Positions 33,883 through 43,877 of a stretch of 64,000 nucleotides of DNA are shown in pieces. Source of the DNA: G963662905 sp965230045 (GTDB lineage: Bacteria; Bacteroidota; Bacteroidia; Bacteroidales; WRLA01); contig OZ245940.1 in the NCBI GenBank assembly GCA_965230045.1, forward strand, positions 2,976,001 to 3,040,000. The letters are read 5' to 3'. Within the stretch, counting starts at the first letter, position 1, and each line of letters starts with the position of its first letter. The notes beneath the pieces were generated by a model, which saw nothing but the letters and a program-made list of their open reading frames with translations, was not told the origin of the DNA and did not search any database. A program made the position numbers and the translations under genes.

Positions 33883-34725
33883 TTAAGCGCTGCAAAACTC
33901 TTCAAATTTCAAAATTTTCCCGGCGCGAATGCCTTTGGGTGTTTGTTCTAAAGCGCAGCATTCGTTGTAAAAATCATGCTGGAACATAAGTGTATAGTTG
34001 TGCTCAACTGCTTCCTTGAGAAAATTTTCTTTTTCTTTCATGCTCAGCAGGGGACGGGTATCGTAGCTGGGAATATAGGGTAGGGGAATATGTGCTGCGC
34101 TGGCAATGAAATCGGCAGTAAATACCAGTTTTTTGCCGTGATAATCAATAATGGGAATAATCTGGCCGTCGGTATGGCCGTGCATCATGCGCAATTCAAT
34201 GCCCGGGCAAAAAGTACCTTCATCTTCGATAAATTTTAATTTACCTGAATCTTTCAGTGGCAGGATGTTTTCGGGCAGGTAAGAAGCTGCTTCGCGTACA
34301 TTTGGTTCTGTAGCCCATTTCCATTGACGTTCAGAAACCCAGTGTGTTGCGTTTTTAAAAGTGAGTTCAAAGCCTTTATCGGTTTTGCGCACAGCGCCTC
34401 CGCAATGGTCGTAGTGCAGGTGGGTAAAAACAACATCTGTAACTTCATCAAATTGGAAACCGGCATTTTTAAATCCTTTTTCCAATGATTCATCTCCAAA
34501 AATATAACGGAATTTAAAAAATTTATCGTCTTGCTTATTGCCCATTCCGGTATCAAAAAGGATGAGGCGGTCGTCGGTTTTTACCAGGAGGTTTCGGTTG
34601 GCCACATTGATATTGTTGTTTTCGTCGGCCTGCACAAAGCGCGACCAGAGTTTTTTAGGCACAACGCCAAAAACAGCTCCGCCATCCGATTGCCAGTTTT
34701 CTGTATTTATTGCAAATAGTTCCAT
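33883..34725 (-). CDS. Metallo-beta-lactamase-fold hydrolase
   Basis: A 280-residue MBL-superfamily protein with the HxHxDH metal motif THLHYDHCGG (near residue 103), a second ligand in MHGHTDGQ (H near 180) and the downstream Asp in FTADFIASA. It has no signal peptide and is cytoplasmic. Its composition and the HTDGQ block resemble the AHL-lactonase/YtnP-like branch. That branch also contains lactonases, phosphodiesterases and other hydrolases, so no specific activity is claimed. It ends 57 bp after a family A repeat. Confidence 0.88.
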   Translation of the reverse strand: MELFAINTENWQSDGGAVFGVVPKKLWSRFVQADENNNINVANRNLLVKTDDRLILFDTGMGNKQDDKFFKFRYIFGDESLEKGFKNAGFQFDEVTDVVFTHLHYDHCGGAVRKTDKGFELTFKNATHWVSERQWKWATEPNVREAASYLPENILPLKDSGKLKFIEDEGTFCPGIELRMMHGHTDGQIIPIIDYHGKKLVFTADFIASAAHIPLPYIPSYDTRPLLSMKEKENFLKEAVEHNYTLMFQHDFYNECCALEQTPKGIRAGKILKFEEFCSA

Positions 34726-34824
34726 ATTAGGCTATGTAAATTTTAGACATAATTATCTGAGGGGAATCTCCACAGATTTCCGGCAATAATAACAAAAAAG
34801 GAAGAAAGGTAGTTCAGAAAACGA

Positions 34825-36744
34825 TTAGGCTTTTCCTGTGTATTTAGCGATAATTCTGTTTAACTCCTGCGGAATGAAGGGTTTGCTGATAAAATCCGTC
34901 ATACCTGCTTCCAGAACAGCATCTTTAACTTCTTTGTGAACGGAAGCGGTTAGTGCAATTACTGCAATATCCTTATTGTATTTACGGATTTCCTGGCAGG
35001 CTTCAAACCCATCCATTTCAGGCATTTGCAAATCCATTAAGATTATGTGGTGGAAATTAGGGTCGAACTTTTCCAATGCTTCCGCACCATTGCCGGCAAT
35101 ATGTACGTTGGCGTTCCAGTTTTTGATAAATCTTGAGGCAATCATTTGGTTCACAGCATTATCCTCAACCAAAAGGACTTCCAGGCCGCTTAAGTCTGCA
35201 AATTCCTGTAGTTGCCGTGAATTTTCAAGCTCGGAATCGCTGATGATGCCAAAATCAAGTGCAAAATAGAAATCGGAACCTATTCCTTCTTTACTGTTCA
35301 GTCCAATTGTTCCGTTTTGCAGTTCGATGAGTTTTTTCGTGATGTTCAAACCCAGTCCGCTACCGCCGTATTGTCGGCTGATATTGCTTCCGGCCTGTGT
35401 AAAGGCATCAAAAATTCCTGCTTGTTTTTCTGCCGCAATACCGATTCCATTGTCTTTGATATTGAATCTTAAGCGCAGTTTATCCTCATCTTGCGCAATG
35501 ATACAGCAAGTGATCTCAATTTTGCCGTTTGAGGTAAACTTTACGGCATTACTGAGCAGGTTTGTTAAAATCTGGCTCAGGCGGGCCGCATCTCCCAATA
35601 CAATTTCGGGTAAATTTTCGGGAAACACAGATGTAATTTCCGTATTGCGCTCCGAGGCTTTATAGGAAAATATTTGTTTTAGGTTTGTAATCAGCTCCGA
35701 AATCCGTATCGGGCTTTGTTCGAATTCAATTTTATGAGCTTCTATTTTACTGAAATCGAGTATGTCATTGACCAAAGAGAGCAAATGGTTGCTTGAATAA
35801 TCGAGGGTTTGGAGGTATTGTTTTTGATCTTCCCGTGGTTCTTCATCGAGCAATAATTTTGTTGTGCCGATAATCCCATTCAAGGGCGTGCGGATTTCAT
35901 GGCTCATAACGCTCAGGAAGTTCATCCGTGCCATACCGGCTTCTTCGGCCTGCTGTCGTGCTTTGATGAGTTCCAGTTCTTTGCGTTTGTGGTCGCTGAT
36001 ATCGCGCAGGATAATCAATCCAAGATGATCTTTACCGGACTGCAGGGAGCGCACAAATATTTCCAGGTTCAGGCATTCCCCATTGTCCTTTTTGATATCA
36101 AATCCGGATTTGATGAACTGCTGATTGCTTTGCCGGATACAGTCCATTGCCTCTTTTTGCTGCTTTTGCGGGAATCCTTTTAAATTGGAGAGCTTGGTCC
36201 CGGTTTCGATTTCATGTCCCAAAAACGTTTCGCTAAGTTGGTTTCGGAAGCTGATAACGCCATCAGAAGAGGTAATTATAACGCCTTCACCGGCTTGTTC
36301 CGAAATTGATTCCAGTATTTTGCTGAGCTGTTTTTCCTGCTTTCTGATTTGCACAAAACCGGCATGCCTGTGCAGTTTCTCAAACAGTTTTTTGCGGTCT
36401 ATAGGCTTTAATAAAAAATCATTGACACCAACATCAATGGCACGAATAAAATAATTTGCATCATCATGTGCCGATACAACAATACTGGTGATATCGGGAT
36501 CAATGGCCTTGACTTTTTGAATCAGTTCCAGTCCATCGAGACGGGGCATTCTTATATCAGTGATGATAATATCGGGACGGAAACGTTCGAAAAAATACAA
36601 GGCTTCCTGCCCGTCTTCCGCAACAAGCAGTTTTTCAACACGCCTTTTAAGCATTTCCACCATGGGCATCCTGATCATGAGGTCATCCTCAGCATAAAGG
36701 ACATGCACAGGGTACTTGGCAGGTTTTTGTGTATCGTTTGTCAT
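34825..36744 (-). CDS. Hybrid histidine kinase (REC-PAS-HisKA-HATPase-REC)
   Basis: A 639-residue soluble kinase from MTNDTQ (646 from the ATG at 36765; residue numbers below use the longer form). N-terminal receiver with phospho-acceptor D70 (IIITDIRMPRLDG), a PAS domain 145-260, HisKA with H289 (SVMSHEIRTPLNG), HATPase with N, G1 and G2 boxes (NLLSNAVKFT, DNGIGI, GGSGLGL), and a C-terminal receiver with D578 (IILMDLQMPEMDG). No membrane segment. It is the last gene of a four-gene signalling operon, 15-36 bp after the response regulator gene, and probably receives phosphate on its first receiver. No output or DNA-binding domain is present. Confidence 0.92.
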   Translation of the reverse strand: MTNDTQKPAKYPVHVLYAEDDLMIRMPMVEMLKRRVEKLLVAEDGQEALYFFERFRPDIIITDIRMPRLDGLELIQKVKAIDPDITSIVVSAHDDANYFIRAIDVGVNDFLLKPIDRKKLFEKLHRHAGFVQIRKQEKQLSKILESISEQAGEGVIITSSDGVISFRNQLSETFLGHEIETGTKLSNLKGFPQKQQKEAMDCIRQSNQQFIKSGFDIKKDNGECLNLEIFVRSLQSGKDHLGLIILRDISDHKRKELELIKARQQAEEAGMARMNFLSVMSHEIRTPLNGIIGTTKLLLDEEPREDQKQYLQTLDYSSNHLLSLVNDILDFSKIEAHKIEFEQSPIRISELITNLKQIFSYKASERNTEITSVFPENLPEIVLGDAARLSQILTNLLSNAVKFTSNGKIEITCCIIAQDEDKLRLRFNIKDNGIGIAAEKQAGIFDAFTQAGSNISRQYGGSGLGLNITKKLIELQNGTIGLNSKEGIGSDFYFALDFGIISDSELENSRQLQEFADLSGLEVLLVEDNAVNQMIASRFIKNWNANVHIAGNGAEALEKFDPNFHHIILMDLQMPEMDGFEACQEIRKYNKDIAVIALTASVHKEVKDAVLEAGMTDFISKPFIPQELNRIIAKYTGKA

Positions 36745-36779
36745 AGGCATTGAATATCTCAGCAAAACTTATACTTCCG

Positions 36780-37565
36780 TTAGGCAATAATGTTACTTTT
36801 GGGTTTTAAAATTATCAAAAATAAGCCTTTTTCATCTAAAACCCTGAATGATAAGGCGTATTTTCGGTCATCGGAGCCGGGGCGCAGATTAATTATGGTG
36901 TTGTTCTCGATTCCGTTTCGGATGATGAATGAATCAATCCAGGTGTTATTGTTCCTTCCGGGATAATCGAATTGCTTTCCTTCAATAGAACGAATAAAAT
37001 CAATCAGGCTTTTGTAATTGTTCTGTTGAAAATCTGCTTCGTTAAAAAAGCCGAAGAAAGCAAGAAATTCATCATTAAATGAGCGGAATGATTTTATTGG
37101 GGCGCTGATAACGATATTTGATTCGGTATCGAGCACAATTTCTAAAAGCTGATTATTTTGATCGTAACTTTTATAAAAAAGGTGGATATGGTATAGATCT
37201 TCCAGTGCATCCACAATCGCTTTCCTTTTAATAGGCTTTACAAGATATTTGTTGATTCCCAGTTCGATGGACTTAAAAAGCAGGTCGCGGAATTCAAAGG
37301 CAGTAGTTACAATTACCGGTGTTTTATAGCCTTCATTCCTGATTGTTTCCACCATTTCAAGCCCGTCCATTTCCGGCATTTTGATATCAGTAACAATCAT
37401 ATCGGGTTTAAATACGCGGAATTTTTTCAATCCTTCTTCACCGTTTTCGGCAGTGATGACGGTTTTTACACGCCTTTCCAGCATCTCTGCAAAAGGCTCC
37501 CTGGTGTATTGTTCGTCCTCTACATAAAGGACGGTCATATTATATTTTTCGGCCGGTAGTTTCAT
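36780..37565 (-). CDS. Response regulator with C-terminal PAS-like domain
   Basis: A 261-residue protein. Residues 10-125 are a receiver with D60 (MIVTDIKMPEMDG), T/S switch in IVTTAFE and K in LVKPIKRK. Residues about 135-255 form an unlabelled alpha/beta region with a PAS-like look (ILDTESNIVISAPIKSF…FLAFFGF). No DNA-binding or enzymatic output domain is present. The gene overlaps the end of the upstream Cache kinase by 26 bp, so the two proteins are made together. The regulator is probably that kinase's partner and passes the signal to the hybrid kinase that follows. Confidence 0.88.
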   Translation of the reverse strand: MKLPAEKYNMTVLYVEDEQYTREPFAEMLERRVKTVITAENGEEGLKKFRVFKPDMIVTDIKMPEMDGLEMVETIRNEGYKTPVIVTTAFEFRDLLFKSIELGINKYLVKPIKRKAIVDALEDLYHIHLFYKSYDQNNQLLEIVLDTESNIVISAPIKSFRSFNDEFLAFFGFFNEADFQQNNYKSLIDFIRSIEGKQFDYPGRNNNTWIDSFIIRNGIENNTIINLRPGSDDRKYALSFRVLDEKGLFLIILKPKSNIIA

Positions 37566-39687
37566 TTACTGGTATTTCAATAGTAAAACAAGCTCCATCA
37601 CCTTGGTTTTTGGCGATGATTTTTCCATTCATGTTTTTTTCGATAATCATTTTTGACATATAGAGCCCCAAACCTGTCCCCATTTCCTTGCTTGTATAAT
37701 AAGGTTCAAAAAGATGGTCAAAATGTTCGGCATCAATACCGCCGGCATTATCTGAAATGTTCAGCAGGCTTTTGTTTCCCTCAATTTCCAATGATATTTT
37801 TACATTCGCTCTTTTGAGGGAGCGTTCGATTACAATATCACGCGAGTTCATCAAAATATTCAGGATTACCTGGCTGAATTCGTTGGGATAACCTTGTACA
37901 GTGCAGTCGCTTTGTATGTCGATATCAATATTGATGTTGGCAGCTTTATAAGCAGCTTCTATAAGTTTTACCGATTTATCAATGACGGAGGCCAGTCCAA
38001 AGCTTTCAACGACTTTGTTTGGTTTAAAGAAATTCCGGAAATCATCTATAGTTTGCGACATATATTGCAGCATGTTCATTATCTGCAAAACCTTTTCGTT
38101 CAGGTATTTTTCATCCAGCTCGCCAAATTCGTAGGCGTCTTCAAGGTTTTGCACCAGCACGCCAATGCTGTTAAGCGGTTGCCGCCATTGATGTGCGATA
38201 TTACCGATCATTTCACCCATTGCAGCCTGGCGCGATTGCTTGATAATCAAATGGTCTTTTTCACGCAATTGATTGATGCCTTCAGCAATTTTGCTTTCCA
38301 TTTCCTGATACAGGTTCTGGAGCTCGGTGGTCATGATATTGAAATTTCCGCTCAATTCATCCAGTTCACTGATTCCTACTGCCTGCAAACGAGCTTCCAT
38401 ATTTTTGAGGTCGGAAGTGATATCGGTGCTGGCTACAACCATATAATTTAGTGGTTCACTAATTTTATCGGCCATTTTGCGCGATTTGCGGATCAGGTAA
38501 ACAAAGAAAGGAATGTAAAATCCCACGAGAAACACAATGGCTGCATAACCCAAGCCTAAACCGGTTTTATATAAATCATAAACGGGTTCAAAAACAATAT
38601 TTTCATCAATTAAAAAGAATAAATGCCAGCTGGTTTCCGGGATAATTTCCTGAGAAACGATATACACCTGATCTTTCAGTTCTATTTCCTGAATGGCTTC
38701 TTTGCTGTGGAACAATTCCTTGATTCGCTGCGGGATACGCTTGTTTTTCAGGATATTAAAATCATCGGGTTTATATGTGTCTTTTTTAATCGTATTGTCA
38801 TAATTATGGCCTTGCAGCTCTTTTAAATCGAGCAGTTTCTCAACGCCCTCGGGCATTGCCAGTATTGTGCCGCTTTCGTCAACCAAAAACGCCTGGCCAT
38901 CCCATGGGACTTTCATATTGAGGATATTTTGCACAAAACGGGCTATTGTAACATCAATGCCCGTTACGCCTTCGAGGAAATCGCCCGTATAAACCGGTAC
39001 AATGCACGAAGCCATCCAGCCCATTCCGGCAGGGTCGAGATAGGCATCTGTCCATACGGGTTTACGCTCCGGATTATGTTTTTCATCTGCGAGATAGTAA
39101 AAATTAAAGTCGGGAATATTCAGGTTTGCTTCATATTGTTCCCAGACTTTTGGGATAAAAGGGTAGTAGCGGTTTACATTGTCCCAAGTATTGATGTAGA
39201 TGGCCACAATCAGGTCGTTTTGATCTGTAAAGTCTTTGAAAAGAGGATCCATTGCTTCGCTATACGCAAGCTTTTTCCATAGAGCCGGCGTTTTTTCCTG
39301 ATGCGCACTTACAAAAATACTACTGCCGCCATTGTCATTCTCTTTATAAATTACGCCATTTTCCCATTCTTTGAATACCGGTTTTTCATCAGGTTTTTGC
39401 ACCAGATCAGGACGTTGGAAAACGCGCTGGTTGTCGTTTTGCAATATTTTTGCAATATCACTGATTTGCCTGAGTTCAAAATTTATTTTGGCCTGCTCGC
39501 GTGCACTGATTTCCTGTATGTTCTCCTGAACTTCTTTTAAGAGCGTATTGCGCGTTTGAAGATCTTTATAAAAATTAATACTAAAATAAAGTACTAATAA
39601 AAGTACTTCAATAACCGCAATAGGAATAAGTGCAGAGCGCACAAACTCCTTTTTTATCAGTGATCGTAAGGATAGCTTTTGTGGCAT
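37540..39687 (-). CDS. Membrane histidine kinase with double-Cache sensor
   Basis: A 715-residue sensor kinase. TM1 at 18-40, an extracytoplasmic dCache domain 41-370 (with WTDAYLDPAGMGWMASCIVPVY and GVTGIDVTIARF, features of ligand-binding Cache proteins), TM2 at 377-400, a HAMP-like/coiled linker, DHp helix with H499 (GNIAHQWRQPLN) and HATPase with DNAGGI and GTGLGLYM boxes. The HQWRQPL phospho-box is the type seen in many Cache kinases. It senses an external small molecule, identity unknown. It follows the degenerate kinase gene by 42 bp and overlaps the response regulator gene. Confidence 0.92.
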   Translation of the reverse strand: MPQKLSLRSLIKKEFVRSALIPIAVIEVLLLVLYFSINFYKDLQTRNTLLKEVQENIQEISAREQAKINFELRQISDIAKILQNDNQRVFQRPDLVQKPDEKPVFKEWENGVIYKENDNGGSSIFVSAHQEKTPALWKKLAYSEAMDPLFKDFTDQNDLIVAIYINTWDNVNRYYPFIPKVWEQYEANLNIPDFNFYYLADEKHNPERKPVWTDAYLDPAGMGWMASCIVPVYTGDFLEGVTGIDVTIARFVQNILNMKVPWDGQAFLVDESGTILAMPEGVEKLLDLKELQGHNYDNTIKKDTYKPDDFNILKNKRIPQRIKELFHSKEAIQEIELKDQVYIVSQEIIPETSWHLFFLIDENIVFEPVYDLYKTGLGLGYAAIVFLVGFYIPFFVYLIRKSRKMADKISEPLNYMVVASTDITSDLKNMEARLQAVGISELDELSGNFNIMTTELQNLYQEMESKIAEGINQLREKDHLIIKQSRQAAMGEMIGNIAHQWRQPLNSIGVLVQNLEDAYEFGELDEKYLNEKVLQIMNMLQYMSQTIDDFRNFFKPNKVVESFGLASVIDKSVKLIEAAYKAANINIDIDIQSDCTVQGYPNEFSQVILNILMNSRDIVIERSLKRANVKISLEIEGNKSLLNISDNAGGIDAEHFDHLFEPYYTSKEMGTGLGLYMSKMIIEKNMNGKIIAKNQGDGACFTIEIPVNETTGRKI

Positions 39688-39729
39688 AGGCTGCTTGTTT
39701 TGTTCAGCATCAAATCATGTGCAATGGGC

Positions 39730-41517
39730 TCAATAGTCTTTTATTGTGGTAAAAGTAGGAAATTGGAACAGTATATACAAGGTATTTCCTTCCTTTTTTT
39801 CATTGATGCGGCCACATTCACATTTTTTTGTGATATGAATCGCCCGATCAAGAAAAATGCGTGAAAGCTCGCTTAATTGCTCTGCTGCACAAGAGAAGCC
39901 AAGAGTTAATGAATTGCTTTCCTGCTCCATTAAAACCGAGATTTCCCTTGTATTTTGAAGAGAAGTTTTTTCATCATTGATGGAAATTGCCTGAATTATA
40001 TTCTGAAATATTTTGGCTAAATCATACATGGGTATTTCTGAGCATGCACTTTCATCAATCTTCCCTTTAAACTTAATTTTTAAAGAAGGGATTCTTGTAT
40101 TTAAATATTTTATCGTTTTATTTAAAACATAAAATACTTCCGCAGGCTCTTGTCCCGGCTCATTATTGTTCAGGTTTTCAATGTCAGTGACCAGAGAGTT
40201 GGCTTCTGAAATTGTTTTATTAATTTTATCAAAAAACAGCCCAAATTCCTTTACATTAATTCCAGTATCATTGTCCAGTTTATCATACAGATTATCAGCC
40301 AGAAGCCCTATTGCGGTGATGGGCTGCCGGAACCATTTGCTGAATTGAACAAATTGTTCTTCCGTTTCGTGGGTAATAGCAAGGCAGAGGTCATCATCAT
40401 TTTTGATAATTAATTCATTTTCAAACTGCTGCATTGATTCTGTTTGCCTGATCAGATCCAGGTCTGATTGCATTTGCTTTTCATTGCTAATGTCTCTTCC
40501 AATACCCAAAATATTGATTTTATTGTTTTCCCGAAAGCTGATAAACTCCCACCAGCACGGAATGAAATGAGCACCGGAGCGTATGTTCAATTCCAAGGCA
40601 AACATGCCCGGAGGATCTTTAATATTTGCGAGATAATGATTGAAAAGTGCAGAATCCGAAGGGTTTAACAGCTCATTGAAAGGATTAAAAAGCATAAATC
40701 GCGACCTGATGGAAGTCAGGTTTTCCATTGAAGCAGGGAAATCGGTAATTTTTCCCGATTCATCGAGCCGAACCGTTAGGTGTACCCCGGATTTACGCAA
40801 ACCAATGTAATCATCTTCCTGCAATTCAATATTCAGCTTGCTGATTTTCCATGAATGAATATAAACTTTTTCGCAGCCATCAATAAATACAGGCTCACAA
40901 AAACTATCAACAGGATGTGTTAAACCCGTGGAAGAGTGATGATAAGAAATAGATACTTTCTTATTGCTGTTTTTGCATTGAAGGCTTAAATCGGGTAGAT
41001 ATGTATTTGATTTATCATTGATTTCCTCAAGAAAATGCCCTTTAAAATCGCTAATCCCTGTAAATAAGCTGCAGTAGTATCTGTTTACGGAAATGATACT
41101 GCAATGATGGTCGAGCAATACCGTGGCATAGGGTATGTGTTCTACTATTTGACCGGCAAACATTAAAAAAATAGATGAAGCACTTATATCCAAAACTTTA
41201 TTGTCATGGTTTTGTGATATCAAATCTTCCTGAAAAACAATGATGCAGAGGTCAGTATCCGCAATTTCTTCTTGTTTGAATGTGGCTCTAATTTCATCAT
41301 CATTAGCCAAAATAAGAATTCCGGATCCTTTATCCTTATTGTTTCCCGGTTCACTTATTTGAAAAATATCATTGAAGGACAATTCAATTATTTCCAATGG
41401 ATTATATTCAGTCCACATCAAAAATTCATCGTTGCAAAACATGATGTCATCTTGCGTATTTATGATGATAGCCGCTCTGGGAATCAAGTTCAGGAATGAC
41501 AGCTTATCCTGTTTCAT
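39730..41517 (-). CDS. PAS-containing degenerate histidine kinase (pseudokinase)
   Basis: A 595-residue soluble protein. Two or three PAS-like regions (about 10-100, 120-230 and 245-350) lead to a DHp-like helix, SKWFRQPITAIGLLADNL (393-410). That helix aligns with AHQWRQPLNSIGVLVQNL of the next gene: the phospho-accepting His is Lys394 here. The C-terminal 150 residues take the place of an ATPase domain, but I find no N box, DxGxG or GxGLG motifs. Phosphotransfer activity is therefore unlikely. It is the first gene of the signalling operon and may sense through PAS domains and dock onto the neighbouring kinase. Confidence 0.8.
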   Translation of the reverse strand: MKQDKLSFLNLIPRAAIIINTQDDIMFCNDEFLMWTEYNPLEIIELSFNDIFQISEPGNNKDKGSGILILANDDEIRATFKQEEIADTDLCIIVFQEDLISQNHDNKVLDISASSIFLMFAGQIVEHIPYATVLLDHHCSIISVNRYYCSLFTGISDFKGHFLEEINDKSNTYLPDLSLQCKNSNKKVSISYHHSSTGLTHPVDSFCEPVFIDGCEKVYIHSWKISKLNIELQEDDYIGLRKSGVHLTVRLDESGKITDFPASMENLTSIRSRFMLFNPFNELLNPSDSALFNHYLANIKDPPGMFALELNIRSGAHFIPCWWEFISFRENNKINILGIGRDISNEKQMQSDLDLIRQTESMQQFENELIIKNDDDLCLAITHETEEQFVQFSKWFRQPITAIGLLADNLYDKLDNDTGINVKEFGLFFDKINKTISEANSLVTDIENLNNNEPGQEPAEVFYVLNKTIKYLNTRIPSLKIKFKGKIDESACSEIPMYDLAKIFQNIIQAISINDEKTSLQNTREISVLMEQESNSLTLGFSCAAEQLSELSRIFLDRAIHITKKCECGRINEKKEGNTLYILFQFPTFTTIKDY

Positions 41518-41632
41518 TTTAAAAAAGAGTTAATCGTTTCAATTTTTACGAAAATACAAAAAAAGGGAATACCTGCTAAGCTTTTCTATGGTTTTTTATA
41601 AATTCGCTGGAAATAATGTTAAACACCTTCGT

Positions 41633-43744
41633 ATGACACACAAAAAATATTGGACGGGCCTTTTGCCCATGCTGCTCAGTACCATTTTACTGGCGGCATT
41701 TACCTCCTGTCAGCAAAAAGCTCAGCAACAGGAAACCACCGAAAACATCATCGGAAAAAATGAATTGAAACTGGATTCAAAAATTATGACGCCGGAAGTG
41801 CTGTGGGCTTTTGGGCGTCTGGGTGATGTTCAGCTATCGCCGGATGGCAAAAAATTACTGTATGGCGTATCTTATTACAGCGTTGAAAAGAACAAAAGCA
41901 ATCGCGAACTTTTCATCATGGACATCGATGGAAACAACAAAAAGCAGTTGACACAAACAGCAGGAGGAGAGTATAATGCCCTTTGGCTTGATAATGAAAC
42001 AATTGCCTTTTTGGCTGCTGCCGATGACGGCTTGCAGATGTTCCGCATAAAAATTGATGGCAGTGAAAAAACACAAATCAGCTATGTGAACAATGGTATG
42101 GGCGGATTTAAAATTTCGCCCGATGGAAGCCGCGTTTTGTTTATCAGTGATGTTCCCGTGCAAAAACCGATGCAGAAACTTTATGAAGGTCTGGACAAAA
42201 CTACCGGCCGTATTATGGACGACTTGATGTACCGCCATTGGGATCATTGGGTAGATCATTACAGCCATGTTTTTGTGGCCGATTTTGCCAATGGACAAGT
42301 TTCCAATCCAAAGGACATCATGGAAGGCGAGCCCTGGGAATCGCCACTGGCTCCTTTCGGCGGAATGGAACAGATCAACTGGACGCCCGACAGCAAAAAC
42401 ATCGCATACACCTGCCGCAAACTGGAAGGGAAAGCTTATTCGCTCAGCACAAACAGCGATATATACCTTTATAATATTGCCAGTGGAAAAACCAAAAACC
42501 TCACGCCCGGCATGATGGGTTATGATGTAGCCCCGGTTTTTTCGCCCGATGGCAGCAAAATGGCCTGGGAAAGCATGGAACGCGATGGTTATGAAGCAGA
42601 TAAAGTACGCTTGTTCGTCATGGATATGGCTACAGGCGAGAAAAAAGATATGAGCGAAGGCTGGGATCAGAATGCGCACGGGCTCAATTGGTCTGCCGAT
42701 GGAAAATCCATTTGGTTTATCAGCGACATCCAGGCAACGGACGAAATTTTCCAGCTAACATTGGCCGATGGAAAATTCCGCCGTGTTACCGATGGCATCC
42801 ATAATTATCAATCATTGATCCTTGCCAACGACCAGATTATTGCCACACGCGTCAGTATGTCTAAACCTGCCGAGATTTATTCTGTAAATCCGCAAAACGG
42901 GGCATCAAAAGAGCTTTCGTTTGAGAACAAACATCTGCTTGATCAGCTTGAACTTGCCAAAGTAACCAAACGCTGGGTAAAAACAACCGACAATAAAGAT
43001 ATGCTGGTATGGGTAATCCTGCCTCCGGGCTTTGATGAAAGCAAGGAATATCCTGCATTGCTGTATTGCCAGGGTGGTCCGCAGGGAACAGTTAGCCAGT
43101 TTTGGTCGTATCGCTGGAATTTCCAGATGATGGCCGCCAACGGATATGTAGTTGTGGCACCAAACCGTAGGGGATTACCGGGTTTTGGCCAGGAATGGAA
43201 TGAGCAGATTTCCGGCGATTATGGCGGACAAAATATGAAGGATTATTTCTCGGCAATCAACAATGTGAAGCAGGAAAGCTGGGTGGATGAAAACCGTTTG
43301 GGCGCCGTAGGAGCGAGCTATGGCGGTTTTTCTGTATTCTGGCTGGCCGGCCACCATGATGGTCTTTTCAAAGCATTTATTGCGCATGACGGTATGTTCA
43401 ACCTCGAATCCCAATACCTCGAAACCGAAGAGATGTGGTTTGTAAACTGGGATCTTGGTGGCGCTTTCTGGGAAAAAAACAATAAAATAGCGCAACGTTC
43501 CTATGCCAACAGTCCGCATAAATTTGTGGATAAATGGGATACGCCCATTTTGATTATTCATGGTGAGCTGGATTACCGCATTGCTTATACTCAGGGCATG
43601 AGCGCTTTTAATGCGGCTGTGCTGCGCGATGTCCCTGCGGAATTCCTGTTTTTCCCCGATGAAAACCATTGGGTATTGCAACCGCAAAACGGAATCTTGT
43701 GGCAACGTGCCTTTAAAGAGTGGCTCGACCGCTGGTTAAAATAA
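41633..43744 (+). CDS. S9 family peptidase (prolyl oligopeptidase/DPP type) lipoprotein
   Basis: A 703-residue exocytoplasmic peptidase from the ATG at 41633 (an in-frame ATG at 41588 would put extra residues before the signal). Lipoprotein signal MTHKKYWTGLLPMLLSTILL…FTSC, lipidated Cys26. The N-terminal beta-propeller (about 60-440, WD40-like repeats such as FSPDGSKMAWESM) is followed by the alpha/beta-hydrolase domain with Ser562 (GASYGGF), Asp in GELDYRI and His in DENHW. It resembles dipeptidyl peptidases that remove dipeptides from proline-containing or general oligopeptides. It could feed the proline/hydroxyproline enzymes at 51-61 kb. Ends at a strong terminator. Confidence 0.92.
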   Translation: MTHKKYWTGLLPMLLSTILLAAFTSCQQKAQQQETTENIIGKNELKLDSKIMTPEVLWAFGRLGDVQLSPDGKKLLYGVSYYSVEKNKSNRELFIMDIDGNNKKQLTQTAGGEYNALWLDNETIAFLAAADDGLQMFRIKIDGSEKTQISYVNNGMGGFKISPDGSRVLFISDVPVQKPMQKLYEGLDKTTGRIMDDLMYRHWDHWVDHYSHVFVADFANGQVSNPKDIMEGEPWESPLAPFGGMEQINWTPDSKNIAYTCRKLEGKAYSLSTNSDIYLYNIASGKTKNLTPGMMGYDVAPVFSPDGSKMAWESMERDGYEADKVRLFVMDMATGEKKDMSEGWDQNAHGLNWSADGKSIWFISDIQATDEIFQLTLADGKFRRVTDGIHNYQSLILANDQIIATRVSMSKPAEIYSVNPQNGASKELSFENKHLLDQLELAKVTKRWVKTTDNKDMLVWVILPPGFDESKEYPALLYCQGGPQGTVSQFWSYRWNFQMMAANGYVVVAPNRRGLPGFGQEWNEQISGDYGGQNMKDYFSAINNVKQESWVDENRLGAVGASYGGFSVFWLAGHHDGLFKAFIAHDGMFNLESQYLETEEMWFVNWDLGGAFWEKNNKIAQRSYANSPHKFVDKWDTPILIIHGELDYRIAYTQGMSAFNAAVLRDVPAEFLFFPDENHWVLQPQNGILWQRAFKEWLDRWLK

Positions 43745-43764
43745 TATTGAAAACCCTGAAAATC

Positions 43765-43794
43765 AAAAGCCATCCCGCAAAGGATGGCTTTTTT
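43765..43794. terminator. Bidirectional Rho-independent terminator
   Basis: AAAAGCCATCC-cgcaaa-GGATGGCTTTTTT: an 11-bp stem with T tail, 21 bp after the S9 peptidase stop. It has A-rich 5' sequence so that it can also serve the minus-strand gene ending at 43878. Confidence 0.9.
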
Positions 43795-43877
43795 GGTTTT
43801 GGTTAAGTAATGGTTGGTAGTAGTAATTACTTTGAACGTGCAATATACAAAAAGGTTTGGAAAATTTTAATTATAGG

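Noticed and set aside
39730..41517. Ordinary active histidine kinase
   Set aside because: The phospho-accepting His is replaced by Lys394 and no ATP-binding boxes can be found.
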